The notes beneath the pieces are model-generated. The model had not been told where the DNA came from. It saw only the letters and a program-made list of their open reading frames with translations, and searched no databases. A stretch of 25,198 nt of DNA from an uncultured Flavobacteriales bacterium (GTDB lineage: Bacteria; Bacteroidota; Bacteroidia; Flavobacteriales; Crocinitomicaceae): assembly GCA_946478775.1 (NCBI GenBank), contig CAMLDR010000044.1, forward strand, positions 1 through 25,198. The letters run 5' to 3'. Below, piece after piece: positions 1 to 8,231 of the stretch (position 1 is the first letter of the stretch; each line of letters begins with the position of its first letter). The position numbers and the translations under genes were made by a program.

Positions 1-20
1 CTTTTAACTGAATCTTGCCT

Positions 21-300
21 CTTCCTACTTTTTTCCAAGGCAAAAAAAGTAGGCAAAAATGCCTTTTTATCCCGATTACAGCATTCAAGCAGCCCTCCGT
101 TTCGGGCCGATTCACGGAAAGAAGGATCAGGATCCGGAATGCTATCCTGTAGTAGTTTTGCAAACACTACAGGATTAAGCACTTTCCGGTATCGGCAACC
201 GAAACGGAAGGCTTTTTTCTTCGACCGAACGGTTTGAAGGACGGGTGATGATTTTCAAACGGAGTTGAGATCTTTGTGTCGCGTAATCGGGATGGTGAAC
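21..300. repeat. Intergenic repeat, copy A (about 280 bp, diverged)
   Basis: This non-coding stretch aligns by eye, in the same orientation, with 1258-1500 on the other side of the Mpo1-like gene. Shared blocks include the segment around 54-73 (matching about 1291-1311), a 17-base identical block at 124-140 (1362-1378), and a 14-base identical block at 197-210 (1399-1412). It opens with a hairpin: 24-34 pairs with 43-53 in an 11-bp stem (CCTACTTTTTT / AAAAAAGTAGG). Compared with copy B it carries an extra block at about 141-177 that is itself a palindrome. No gene-length reading frame fits it. The two copies look like members of a dispersed intergenic family; that part is inference from only two copies. 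Confidence 0.7.
141..177. repeat. Palindromic insertion inside repeat copy A
   Basis: The 10-base arms ATCCTGTAGT (144-153) and ACTACAGGAT (166-175) are perfect inverse complements. An inner GTTT/AAAC pair (155-158 with 162-165) extends the hairpin past a single bulged A. The block is absent from the matching position of copy B (after 1378), where the repeat continues directly. It therefore looks like a discrete small insertion rather than part of the ancestral repeat, although loss from copy B would look the same. Its function is unknown. Confidence 0.6.
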
Positions 301-350
301 GCGGCTTGAAATGCTTCAAATAAGAATTAATTTTCGTGACGAATGGGTAG

Positions 351-500
351 ATTGGTTCTCAAATACAATTTGTCAGAGTAAGCCTGGACGAAAGCACAAA
401 ATTAAAAGCCAGTGAACTTTATTTGATCGCCTTAGCAATACAAGTTTCTCCCGCAGAACTTTTAGAAGAAATGTGCGGTGATTTGAAGTTGGTGGATTAG
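351..500 (+). pseudogene. Remnant of a small XRE/HTH-type regulator (C-terminal end)
   Basis: The frame read from 363 to the TAG at 498-500 encodes a 45-residue peptide containing STKLKASELYLIALAIQVSP and ending LLEEMCGDLKLVD. To me this resembles the C-terminal half of short Bacteroidota helix-turn-helix proteins, where a KLKAS-hydrophobic helix is followed by VSPxELLE. In this frame an in-frame TAG lies just upstream (348-350) and there is no ATG, so the N-terminal half is missing or frameshifted. A neighbouring frame has a short open stretch (about 320-360) that might be the other half. I read it as a decayed gene. The family assignment is by eye and uncertain. Confidence 0.4.
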
Positions 501-737
501 TCAACGAACATTTTATGAATCCTGAATCAGTTCATAAATAAGGATCACAGGTAATAGACAACCTTTTCTGTAGAAAATCACAGTAAAAATAGAACAACAA
601 ATAACTAATAATCAATTAATTAACCTCAAATCTGTTCACATCTTTACTAAGAAGTAAATTCTGAAATTTGTGAATTCTGGAAGACATTTTTATTGCAAAA
701 AACCGGACTATTTCGTAACTTGTTAGAAAACACATCC

Positions 738-1202
738 ATGAAAACGCTTGAAGAATGGTTTGCGGAATATTCGGTCAGTCATCAAAACGAGACCAATAAA
801 AAGATTCATTACATCTGTGTTCCGGCAATTTTCTTTTCGGTCGTAGGGCTTTTAATGAGCATTCCCAACCGCGGATTGATCAGCCTGGTTCACTCGGATA
901 ATTTCCTGTTTGTCAATTGGGCGGTTGTGGCGCTAATCCCAGTTCTCTATTTCTATATGCGTTTGTCCTGGAGAATAACTTTTTACATGCTTATCTTCTC
1001 GGCAATCTGTATTATTGGAAATTACTATTTGGCCCGGATCGGCCCTTTGTGGTGGAGCTCTTTGATCATTTTCACCCTGGCCTGGGCCGGACAGTTCTAC
1101 GGACATCGCATTGAAGGGAAGAAACCTTCATTCCTGAAAGATTTGCAGTTTCTATTGATCGGTCCTGCATGGATCCTGAACAACTGGTTTAGGGCAAAAT
1201 AG
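738..1202 (+). CDS. DUF962 / Mpo1-like membrane protein
   Basis: This 154-residue protein fits the DUF962 (YGL010w/Mpo1) family. Yeast Mpo1 is an Fe(II)-dependent dioxygenase in alpha-oxidation of 2-hydroxy fatty acids; the bacterial members are largely uncharacterised. Visible support: the N-terminal SVSHQNETNKKIHYICVP block, with His15 and His24 before Pro29; about four hydrophobic segments (about 26-42, 53-75, 82-100, 104-120); and the C-terminal WAGQFYGHRIEGKKP motif with His123, followed by a hydrophobic LLIGPAWIL helix. The retained histidines suggest an active metal site. I chose the ATG at 738 over a TTG at 693 because family similarity begins at MKTLEEWFAEY. It stands alone between two copies of an intergenic repeat, on the opposite strand from the two-component pair. 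The reaction in this organism is inferred from the yeast homologue only. Confidence 0.8.
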   Translation: MKTLEEWFAEYSVSHQNETNKKIHYICVPAIFFSVVGLLMSIPNRGLISLVHSDNFLFVNWAVVALIPVLYFYMRLSWRITFYMLIFSAICIIGNYYLARIGPLWWSSLIIFTLAWAGQFYGHRIEGKKPSFLKDLQFLLIGPAWILNNWFRAK

Positions 1203-1257
1203 ATTCGAAATCAGTTTTTCCCGTAAAAACTCAACACCTCTTACTAATCACCCTTCG

Positions 1258-1500
1258 TCTTCCTACTTTTTGCCGAGGCCCAAAAAGTAGCAAAAATGCC
1301 TTTTTATCCCAATTACGACTTTCAAGCAGTCTTCCCTTTCGGACTTATGCACGAAAAGAAGGGATCAGGATCCGGAATCAGCACTTTTCGGCCTAAGTAA
1401 CCGAAACGGAAGACTTTTGCTTTCATACTATCAATACCAAGGACGGGTAACAATTCAACCTAATCAGATCAATCTCACTGTCGTGTAATTGGGATTTGAA
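1258..1500. repeat. Intergenic repeat, copy B
   Basis: This is the second copy of the repeat at 21-300, in the same orientation, without the palindromic block of copy A. It begins with a hairpin in which 1263-1272 (CTACTTTTTG) pairs perfectly with 1281-1290 (CAAAAAGTAG). That hairpin lies about 60 nt after the Mpo1-like stop codon and might also act as a transcript end, though it has no proper T-run afterwards. Divergence between copies is substantial, with many substitutions and indels beyond the shared blocks, so this is an old duplication or family relationship rather than recent recombination. Confidence 0.7.
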
Positions 1501-1792
1501 CGCGGTCTTAGATTAGGGAAAAGTAACCGATTCTCTTCCGAAGAGTAAGCCGTCTATTTTTCGATTCGGTCTCAACGAAGAAATGGTGAAATCAAGAGAT
1601 TGTTATTTTGTGCTATAATCTTTCAACTTACTCAGAACTGAAAACGGCGATTTGGTAAACAAGATCGGGTACCTGTGCAGTAAATGACAGTAAATTTCTC
1701 ATACTGTTTGAGGCGCAGCTGAGTTTATGAGAGATTCTGTCATAACCTGCTAACAGGTCGATTGGTTTGCCCACGCCTAGACCTTTTTGGCT
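1501..1792. other. Non-coding spacer with an imperfect inverted repeat (1686-1741)
   Basis: I see no gene here. Within it, GACAG (1686-1690) and TCTCATA (1697-1703) are matched by TATGAGA (1726-1732) and CTGTC (1737-1741). This forms an interrupted inverted repeat whose interior contains the palindrome CAGCTG (1716-1721). The stretch TGTTTGAGGCGCAGCTGAGT reminds me of a recurrent intergenic module in Bacteroidota genomes, but I cannot confirm that without a search. Confidence 0.5.
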
Positions 1793-1823
1793 CCACCTTT
1801 TTGTGGCGATGACAAAAAGGTGG
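1793..1823. repeat. 12-bp perfect hairpin 3' of the LytTR regulator gene
   Basis: CCACCTTTTTGT (1793-1804) and ACAAAAAGGTGG (1812-1823) form a perfect 12-bp stem with a 7-nt loop. It ends 10 nt past the stop codon of the minus-strand response regulator. It may terminate or stabilise that transcript. The stem is AT-rich in the middle and no long T-run follows on the minus strand, so it is not a textbook intrinsic terminator. Its CCACCTTTTTG-type stem resembles the hairpins heading repeat copies A and B. Confidence 0.6.
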
Positions 1824-1833
1824 AATATAAGCG

Positions 1834-2577
1834 TTATAGTTGCTCCAGCATCTTCACTACCTCCGCGCGTTTTCTGGTAGAAACGGGAATCATTTTTCCG
1901 TCCGTCATGATCAAATGCCCACCTTCTACTTTTACAAATTCCCGGATCATTTTGGTGTTTACCAGGTGCGACTGATGTACGCGGAAGAACCCCAATTCGC
2001 CCAAAATGTCTTCAAAATCTTTCAGCGTTCTGGAAACCACGATTCGATTTGAATTGGTGAAAAAGAATTCCGTGTAGTTGACATTGCTTTCGCAGCGAAT
2101 GATGTCTGCAATTTGCACAATGTGGATTTTGTCCTGCGCATGAAGCGCCAAACGTTCCTGCACCTTATGACCTTGTTTCAGGGACTCATTCAATAAGCGG
2201 TAATTATCCTGCTCGTTGTGGTTGTGATTCCGGAACTTCTTCAATGCTTCAATCAGTTCGTCCGGATCAACCGGTTTCAGCAAATAATCGATTGCGGCAT
2301 ACCGAAACGCCTTGATCGCATGTGCGTCACTGGCAGTAATAAAAATAATCTTGAACGGGATTTCGGGTAAAATATCCAATAAGTCGAAGCCGGAACCGTC
2401 CTGCATCTGAATATCCAGGAACAAAATATCGATCGGAGTCTTTTTCAATAATTTCGCTCCTTCCACCACACCGGACGCTTCACCCACCACTTCAATATCC
2501 GGTGCGTATACCTCCAAATCTTTTTTGAACGTAATTCGCGCCTGTTCTATATCGTCTATTATTACTGCTTTAATCAT
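1834..2577 (-). CDS. LytTR-family response regulator
   Basis: This 247-residue protein is a two-component regulator that should bind DNA when phosphorylated. The receiver domain (about 1-120) has the acidic pair Asp8-Asp9, phospho-acceptor Asp55 in FLDIQMQDGSG, Thr81 in FITASD and Lys101 in LLKPVD, so all switch residues are present. A LytTR DNA-binding domain fills about 140-245, with the typical DIIRCESNVNYTEFFF strand and FRVHQSHLVN segment. Length is normal for the AlgR/LytR-type class. Its ATG follows directly on the TAA stop of the upstream sensor kinase (no intervening base), so the two are almost certainly translated from one mRNA and form a cognate pair. Target genes are not identifiable here; the adjacent divergent pbpC is one possibility, without evidence. 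Confidence 0.95.
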   Translation of the reverse strand: MIKAVIIDDIEQARITFKKDLEVYAPDIEVVGEASGVVEGAKLLKKTPIDILFLDIQMQDGSGFDLLDILPEIPFKIIFITASDAHAIKAFRYAAIDYLLKPVDPDELIEALKKFRNHNHNEQDNYRLLNESLKQGHKVQERLALHAQDKIHIVQIADIIRCESNVNYTEFFFTNSNRIVVSRTLKDFEDILGELGFFRVHQSHLVNTKMIREFVKVEGGHLIMTDGKMIPVSTRKRAEVVKMLEQL

Positions 2578-5500
2578 TTACAAGGGTATAAAAAGTTGCA
2601 CTTCCGTTCCGATAACCTTTCCTTTTTCGTCGTGCAAATCTACCATTTTGACTTCATGTCCGTTCGAATGGGTGCTCAGTAAATCCAATCTTTCTTTGGT
2701 CACATTGAAACCTCTGGAGATATGCTGCGGTTCATTACTCGCCTCCTGGTTCTTCCCGGCAGCTTCCCGCCCGATTCCGTTATCACGGATCACACAGGTG
2801 ATTCCATCGTTTTCTTCGCGGAACGAACAGGTGATTTTTCCTTTTCTTGAATCGTTTGCATCGTACTTAAAACCGTGTTTGATGGCATTCTCCACGAACG
2901 GCTGAATGAGCATCGGTGGAATTTGAATGAAACTGGATTCTGTTTCCAGATCTGCAATAATCTCGTATTCGAAGCGGTTTCCGTTGCAAAATTGTTCGAT
3001 CAGCAGGTAATTTTCCAGGGTCGCTATTTCTTCCTCGAGGGAAATGGTCGTATTCCGGGAATTATCCAGGATCTGTCGCATTAATCGCGAGAACTTTGCC
3101 AAATAATAGCGTGCTTTCGTTTCATTTTCAGTACCGATCAATCCCTGGATCGAATTCAATGCATTGAAAATAAAATGCGGGTTCATTTGTAAACGCAGGG
3201 CTTTTTGCTCCAATTCCAGCATATTTCGTGCAAATTCGGCTTCTTTTTGCGCTGCTTTTGCTTTTTTTCGAATCCTCCTCGTAAGAAACTGGATGATTCC
3301 TAAAATGATTAGCACTCCGACCAAAATTTCCAATAGAATGAACAGGGTTGTCTTCCAAAAAGGAGCTGCAATCGTAAATTCAATGCGTTCCGGAGTTTGA
3401 TTGATAAATCCGTCTTCATTCCGGGACCGAAGCAAAAACACATATTTTCCGGGCGACATGTTGGAATAAGTTATCCGCTGGTCCTTTGTCCAGGGCGACC
3501 AATTATTTTCGAATCCGCTCATTTTCCAGGAATACTCCACTCCTTCCGGATTTTTTAAGTTGATTCCCTTGAAAATAAAACTCAGGTGATTCTGATCGTA
3601 ATCCAGGTCAAAGGAACTGTAGCTGTTCCAGGGAAGCATATTCCCGGCATAGCGCGTTTTACTCAACGATTCATAAAACAGCTGCACATCCGGAATGCTC
3701 AAAATCGGTGCTGTACGATTCAATTGCAAATTCGAACGATTATAGCAACTTGCCCCATTGATTGTTCCGAACCAGATTTTTCCGTCTTTGTCTTTCCAAA
3801 CACTGTTCTGACAAGTTTCCACTCCCAGGAAACCGTCACTTTTTCCATAATGACGAATGCTTTTGATTTCAAGGCTTTCATTGAGATCAATTACATCCAG
3901 CCCGGATTCCGAACCCAAAATCAGGTTTCCACGAAGATCAAAGACCATCAGGTAAACATTGGACGAATGCAGGCCGGATTCAATGCTTATTTTCTTAATG
4001 ACTTTCAACTTACTGCCAACCGAAATGCAATTAATTCCCGAACCGGCAGTTCCAACCCAAATACGGCCTTTGGAATCCTCTACAATGGAACGAATGGCAT
4101 CTGAATTCAGTCCGCTCGTTTTTGTTAGAACTCTACTTTTCCCGGTTTCGGGATCGTAACAAGCCAATCCCGCAGATTCTGATCCATACCAAACCAACCC
4201 GCGACTGTCCACATAAACAGATGTCAGACGCATGTGAATCAATCCTTCTTTGATGGTTAGCAACTTGGTTGTTTTCCCCTGATCCGTCACACAAAGTAAT
4301 CCAGAGCCGGAAGTTGCAACCCACAACCGATTTTTGTTATCACACACCATTTGGCGTACGTAATATTTACGCGTTTGGTCGATCCAGCTAAATCCGCCCA
4401 CAGACAACATGGCGATTCCCTGTCCTTCCGTTCCGAAATACATCAATCCATCCCGATCTTCCGCAATTGCTTTCACCTTTACTGCTTCAAATCCGTTCTG
4501 AAGGTTATGCTGAAAAAAAGTTCCCTTGTCCAACACACTGACTCCGTTTTGCGCCGTTCCAAACCACAATTTCCCGGAATGGTCCCTAAAAATGGAATAA
4601 ATAAAGTTTCCTCCCAAACCGGAATTGGTGGAATAGTGTGTAAACAATTTACCGGCAAATTGCGAAACTCCGCCGCCGGAAGTCCCTATCCACAAATCGC
4701 CCCAGGTATCTTTTATGACCGAACGAACGTGATTGTTCCCCAATCCGTTTCGCTCCGTGTATAGCGTAAATTCCTTCGTATTTCGATCCACCTGGACCAA
4801 TCCGAGGTTCAAAGTTGCCAGCCAGACCGTTTGATCTTCATCTATTAGAATATCGAATACCGTTTGTTTGTACAATTCGCGTTTCAGGTCAATCCGGAAA
4901 TAATCGGTTCGGTTGTGAACATAAACACCATCGCCATATGTTCCGATCCATATGCTTCCCTGCTGATCTTCCGTAATACAGGTTATCGCATTTTTCATGA
5001 CCCTTTCCCGTTTTCCATGATCTGTCAGGTTCCACTTTCCAGCTCTCCATTTCGCCGAAAAAAGCCCATTCCCTGTTCCAAACCATAGTTCCCCGGACTT
5101 ATCAAAGAACAAGGTATTCACTGTTCGCTCCGTGATTCCCAAAGTACGATTCATGGAACGAATGGAGTCCCCATAAACCGAAAAAATGCCGTGATTGGTG
5201 GCTAACCACACATTCCCGAAGCGATCTTCCGTCACATGAAAAACAGCAAAATGGTTTTCGAAGTGAGGTACTTTGATTGTTTCAAATGCTTTCCCGTTGT
5301 ACCTTGACAGCCCGTCATTGGTTCCAACCCACAATACTTTATTGCGATCTTGATGTAAGGAATAAATGTAATTATTGACCAATCCCTGCTTATCGGTAAA
5401 CGATTGAAAATCCTGACCGTCAAAGTGGGAAAGTCCGCCGCCTCTAGTTCCAAACCACAAATACCCTTTATGGTCTTGAAGCGAGCAATACACTTGTGAT

Positions 5501-5610
5501 TGTCCCAACCCATTCTCCACCGAAAAATTTCGAAAACTCGCCAATTGGGAGAATCCATGATTCACCGAAATCAGGAAAAATAAGTAAAGTAAAAGCTGGT
5601 TTTTCCGCAT
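2578..5610 (-). CDS. Reg_prop/Y_Y_Y sensor histidine kinase (LytS/YehU-type kinase core)
   Basis: This 1010-residue inner-membrane sensor kinase has a signal peptide (1-22, ending GFSQ). About 14 two-component propeller repeats follow (about 45-620), each of the type D..G.(L/I)W(F/V/I)GT..G, enough for two seven-bladed propellers. A Y_Y_Y domain (about 670-745) precedes one transmembrane helix (about 755-775) and a short coiled-coil linker. The kinase core is His_kinase type: His812 in LQMNPHFIFNALNSIQ, an N-box at about 910 (FVENAIKHGF) and a G-box at about 945 (RDNGIG). Architecture resembles the periplasmic sensor half of Bacteroides hybrid systems, but here the kinase is separate from its LytTR partner at 1834. 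I chose the ATG at 5610 because it gives a clean signal peptide; 5667 would add 19 residues ahead of it. The ligand is unknown. Glycans are the ligands of Bacteroides relatives, but no carbohydrate genes lie nearby. Confidence 0.95.
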   Translation of the reverse strand: MRKNQLLLYLFFLISVNHGFSQLASFRNFSVENGLGQSQVYCSLQDHKGYLWFGTRGGGLSHFDGQDFQSFTDKQGLVNNYIYSLHQDRNKVLWVGTNDGLSRYNGKAFETIKVPHFENHFAVFHVTEDRFGNVWLATNHGIFSVYGDSIRSMNRTLGITERTVNTLFFDKSGELWFGTGNGLFSAKWRAGKWNLTDHGKRERVMKNAITCITEDQQGSIWIGTYGDGVYVHNRTDYFRIDLKRELYKQTVFDILIDEDQTVWLATLNLGLVQVDRNTKEFTLYTERNGLGNNHVRSVIKDTWGDLWIGTSGGGVSQFAGKLFTHYSTNSGLGGNFIYSIFRDHSGKLWFGTAQNGVSVLDKGTFFQHNLQNGFEAVKVKAIAEDRDGLMYFGTEGQGIAMLSVGGFSWIDQTRKYYVRQMVCDNKNRLWVATSGSGLLCVTDQGKTTKLLTIKEGLIHMRLTSVYVDSRGLVWYGSESAGLACYDPETGKSRVLTKTSGLNSDAIRSIVEDSKGRIWVGTAGSGINCISVGSKLKVIKKISIESGLHSSNVYLMVFDLRGNLILGSESGLDVIDLNESLEIKSIRHYGKSDGFLGVETCQNSVWKDKDGKIWFGTINGASCYNRSNLQLNRTAPILSIPDVQLFYESLSKTRYAGNMLPWNSYSSFDLDYDQNHLSFIFKGINLKNPEGVEYSWKMSGFENNWSPWTKDQRITYSNMSPGKYVFLLRSRNEDGFINQTPERIEFTIAAPFWKTTLFILLEILVGVLIILGIIQFLTRRIRKKAKAAQKEAEFARNMLELEQKALRLQMNPHFIFNALNSIQGLIGTENETKARYYLAKFSRLMRQILDNSRNTTISLEEEIATLENYLLIEQFCNGNRFEYEIIADLETESSFIQIPPMLIQPFVENAIKHGFKYDANDSRKGKITCSFREENDGITCVIRDNGIGREAAGKNQEASNEPQHISRGFNVTKERLDLLSTHSNGHEVKMVDLHDEKGKVIGTEVQLFIPL

Positions 5611-5769
5611 AGACCAATGAGCATCTTGTGTCGTTGAAATTAGTAAAACTCCGGAAATAGCTGTCATTTAAATAATCAAAAAGAATCAGCGCTTTTCATT
5701 CGAGAAGCAACGAATAATAAAGTACTCAAAACGCATCCGTTTTCAGCCATTACTTTCAGTAAAAAAACG

Positions 5770-8100
5770 ATGAAAGAACGGCTTTTTTGGTTGAAAGAAC
5801 AATACCGTTGGAAAAAGCGGGCCATTAAACGTGTTTTATTTTATTCTTTCCTGATTTGGTACATCCAGGCTTTGCCTGCTGCTTTGTTCAGCGATCCTTA
5901 TTCAACGGTTCTTGTCGGAAAAAACGGCAAGCTGTTGGGCGCGCACATTGCAAAAGACGGTCAATGGCGTTTCCCTCCGAGCAATAAAACTCCTCATAAA
6001 ATTGCCGTTTGCCTGGTCACATTTGAGGACAAAAACTTCTATTATCATCCGGGAGCCAGTTTAAAAGGAATTTGCCGGGCATTTTACCAAAACCTGTCCC
6101 GCGGAAAAATTGTTAGTGGAGGAAGTACGATTACTCAGCAAGTGATCCGTTTGATGCGAAAAAACCCTTCCAGGACCTATTCCGAAAAGATCCACGAGAT
6201 TATTCTGGCAACTCGTCTCGAATTCAGTTATTCGAAGGAAGAAATATTAAATCTTTATACGGCCAACGCCCCATTCGGGAATAACGTAGTAGGAATTGAT
6301 GCCGCTTCCTGGCGGTATTTTGGTCGTGCTCCTGAAAACCTGAGCTGGGCAGAAAGTGCAACACTGGCTGTTTTACCGAATGCTCCCGGGCTCATTTACC
6401 CTGGAAAAAACCACAAAAGCTTACTGAAAAAGCGCAATCGCCTGCTAAAAATGCTTTACGAACAAGGTGATATCGACAAACTGAATTATTACCTCGCATT
6501 GGAAGAACCACTTCCGGACAAACCACTTCCGCTTCCCCAGGAGGCCCCGCATTTACTGCAGCGCTGTATTTTGCACGGACAAAAGGAGCAGTTGATCCGG
6601 TCAACGATTGATGAAGCAATTCAGACAATGGTCAACAATGAAACCGAACAATATGCGCTTCGAATGAATGAATATGGCGTTTTCAATGCCGCAGTCCTGA
6701 TCACATCTGTAGAAACCGGTGAAGTCGTTGCTTACAAAGGGAACCTGAACCATACGGATGACGATCACGCTTTTGATGTGGATTGCATTCAATCACCGAG
6801 AAGTACCGGAAGTATTTTAAAGCCTTTGCTCTATGCAAAATCCATGGAATCCGGATTGATCACTCCCAAACAATTGCTTTGCGATTTCCCGTCCCGTTTC
6901 GGAACGTTTGCACCGAATAACTTCAACCGCCAGTTTTCCGGGGCTTTACCTGCCAATAAGGCCTTGTCGAAGAGTCTGAACATCCCGATGGTCTTTCTCC
7001 TGCGCGAATACGGTCAGGCTAAATTCCACAATGATCTGAAACAGTTTGGTTTTCGCAACATGAATAAACATTCCAGTCATTACGGCTTGTCGCTCATACT
7101 TGGTGGTGCTGAAGCTTCTGTTTGGGAAATCAATTCGTGTTATAATTCCATGGCCCAGCAGCTTCAAAATTCAAATCCGACAAAAATTCATTATACCGGA
7201 ATTACCGAGAATGCTCCAAAACTCAACTTAAATAAAGCCTGCATTTATTCCACCTTTGATGCACTTGTTGATGTAAACCGACCGGATGAGGAAAACAACT
7301 GGCGAGCCTTTGAGTCTTCCCAGAAAATCTCCTGGAAAACCGGGACCAGTTTCGGATTCAGAGATGCCTGGGCGGTAGGCGTAACCCCGAAATACGTTGT
7401 TTCTGTTTGGATTGGAAACGCAGACGGGGAAGGAAGACCGGGTTTGACCGGAGTGAAAGCCGCTGCCCCTTTGTTGTTTTCTATTTTCAGGAATTTAGAA
7501 GCTCCCAGGCTTTGGTTCTCAAAACCCATGAATGAATTAACCCGCACCGAAATCTGCACTCAAAGCGGACAGATTTCAAACCGATACTGCGAGCACACCC
7601 ATTTTGAAACTATTCCGAGCAGCTGCCTGATCAGTAAAAATTGTACTTATCATCAGTTAGTCCATCTAAATCAGAAAGAGACATTTCGGGTGAATGCGGA
7701 TTGTGAAACGAGCACTAGTATCAAACATAAATCCTGGTTTATCCTGCCTCCAAGTATGGAGAAATATTATATTCAGCAAAATCCGAATTATCATTCCGTT
7801 CCGCCATTCGATCCGAAATGCACTTCCAATAAACCGGAAAACATCATGAGTTTCATCTATCCCAAACGACAAACGAAGATCTATATCCCTCGTGAATTGA
7901 ATGGCTTAAGAGGTAAAGTCTTTTTTGAGATTGCTCATACCAGGCAAAACAGCACACTTTACTGGCACATTGATGAAGAATTCATCGGCACAACTTCTGA
8001 TATTCATCAAATTTCCGTTCAGCCTGAGAAAGGCAAACACCAGGTGACCGTAGTAGATGAAACCGGTGTGCTATTGATTGAAACATTTGAAGTACTCTAA
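5770..8100 (+). CDS. pbpC: Penicillin-binding protein 1C (bifunctional transglycosylase/transpeptidase)
   Basis: This 776-residue class A PBP polymerises and crosslinks peptidoglycan at the outer face of the inner membrane. A basic N-terminus leads into one membrane anchor (about 21-40). The GT51 domain (about 55-230) has catalytic Glu86 in FEDKNFYYHPG and the GGSTITQQ motif. The transpeptidase domain shows Ser348-Ile-Leu-Lys351 (SxxK), Ser402-Leu-Asn404 (SxN) and Lys523-Thr-Gly-Thr (KTGT). The C-terminal stretch from about 690 fits the BiPBP_C domain that marks PBP1C rather than PBP1A or 1B. All catalytic motifs are intact. Many proteobacterial and some Bacteroidota pbpC genes sit beside a large alpha-2-macroglobulin gene; none is present here. 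It starts 159 bp from the divergent sensor kinase start (5610), so the two promoters share that spacer. Confidence 0.93.
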   Translation: MKERLFWLKEQYRWKKRAIKRVLFYSFLIWYIQALPAALFSDPYSTVLVGKNGKLLGAHIAKDGQWRFPPSNKTPHKIAVCLVTFEDKNFYYHPGASLKGICRAFYQNLSRGKIVSGGSTITQQVIRLMRKNPSRTYSEKIHEIILATRLEFSYSKEEILNLYTANAPFGNNVVGIDAASWRYFGRAPENLSWAESATLAVLPNAPGLIYPGKNHKSLLKKRNRLLKMLYEQGDIDKLNYYLALEEPLPDKPLPLPQEAPHLLQRCILHGQKEQLIRSTIDEAIQTMVNNETEQYALRMNEYGVFNAAVLITSVETGEVVAYKGNLNHTDDDHAFDVDCIQSPRSTGSILKPLLYAKSMESGLITPKQLLCDFPSRFGTFAPNNFNRQFSGALPANKALSKSLNIPMVFLLREYGQAKFHNDLKQFGFRNMNKHSSHYGLSLILGGAEASVWEINSCYNSMAQQLQNSNPTKIHYTGITENAPKLNLNKACIYSTFDALVDVNRPDEENNWRAFESSQKISWKTGTSFGFRDAWAVGVTPKYVVSVWIGNADGEGRPGLTGVKAAAPLLFSIFRNLEAPRLWFSKPMNELTRTEICTQSGQISNRYCEHTHFETIPSSCLISKNCTYHQLVHLNQKETFRVNADCETSTSIKHKSWFILPPSMEKYYIQQNPNYHSVPPFDPKCTSNKPENIMSFIYPKRQTKIYIPRELNGLRGKVFFEIAHTRQNSTLYWHIDEEFIGTTSDIHQISVQPEKGKHQVTVVDETGVLLIETFEVL

Positions 8101-8231
8101 TTCTCATCAGTCCAAAACGACTGTTCAATCTATAAAAGGTACAGTTAAGATTTTTTAGGAATTTAAATTACAACTATCCGCTTTTTGTTGCGTTACTTAA
8201 ATAAGAAACAACATGCTAAAACTTGTCAATC

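Noticed and set aside
693..737. TTG start giving a 169-residue Mpo1-like protein
   Set aside because: The family-like sequence begins at the ATG at 738; the extra 15 residues have no recognisable character.
1793..1823. Hairpin as a standard intrinsic terminator for the LytTR gene
   Set aside because: No T-run follows on the minus strand, so I list it only as a hairpin of uncertain role.
3586..4104. Long open frame on the plus strand inside the sensor kinase
   Set aside because: It lies opposite the propeller repeats, has no start context or recognisable domain, and is explained as an antisense shadow.
5611..5667. Upstream ATG for the sensor kinase
   Set aside because: It would place 19 residues ahead of a clean signal peptide; the ATG at 5610 fits better.
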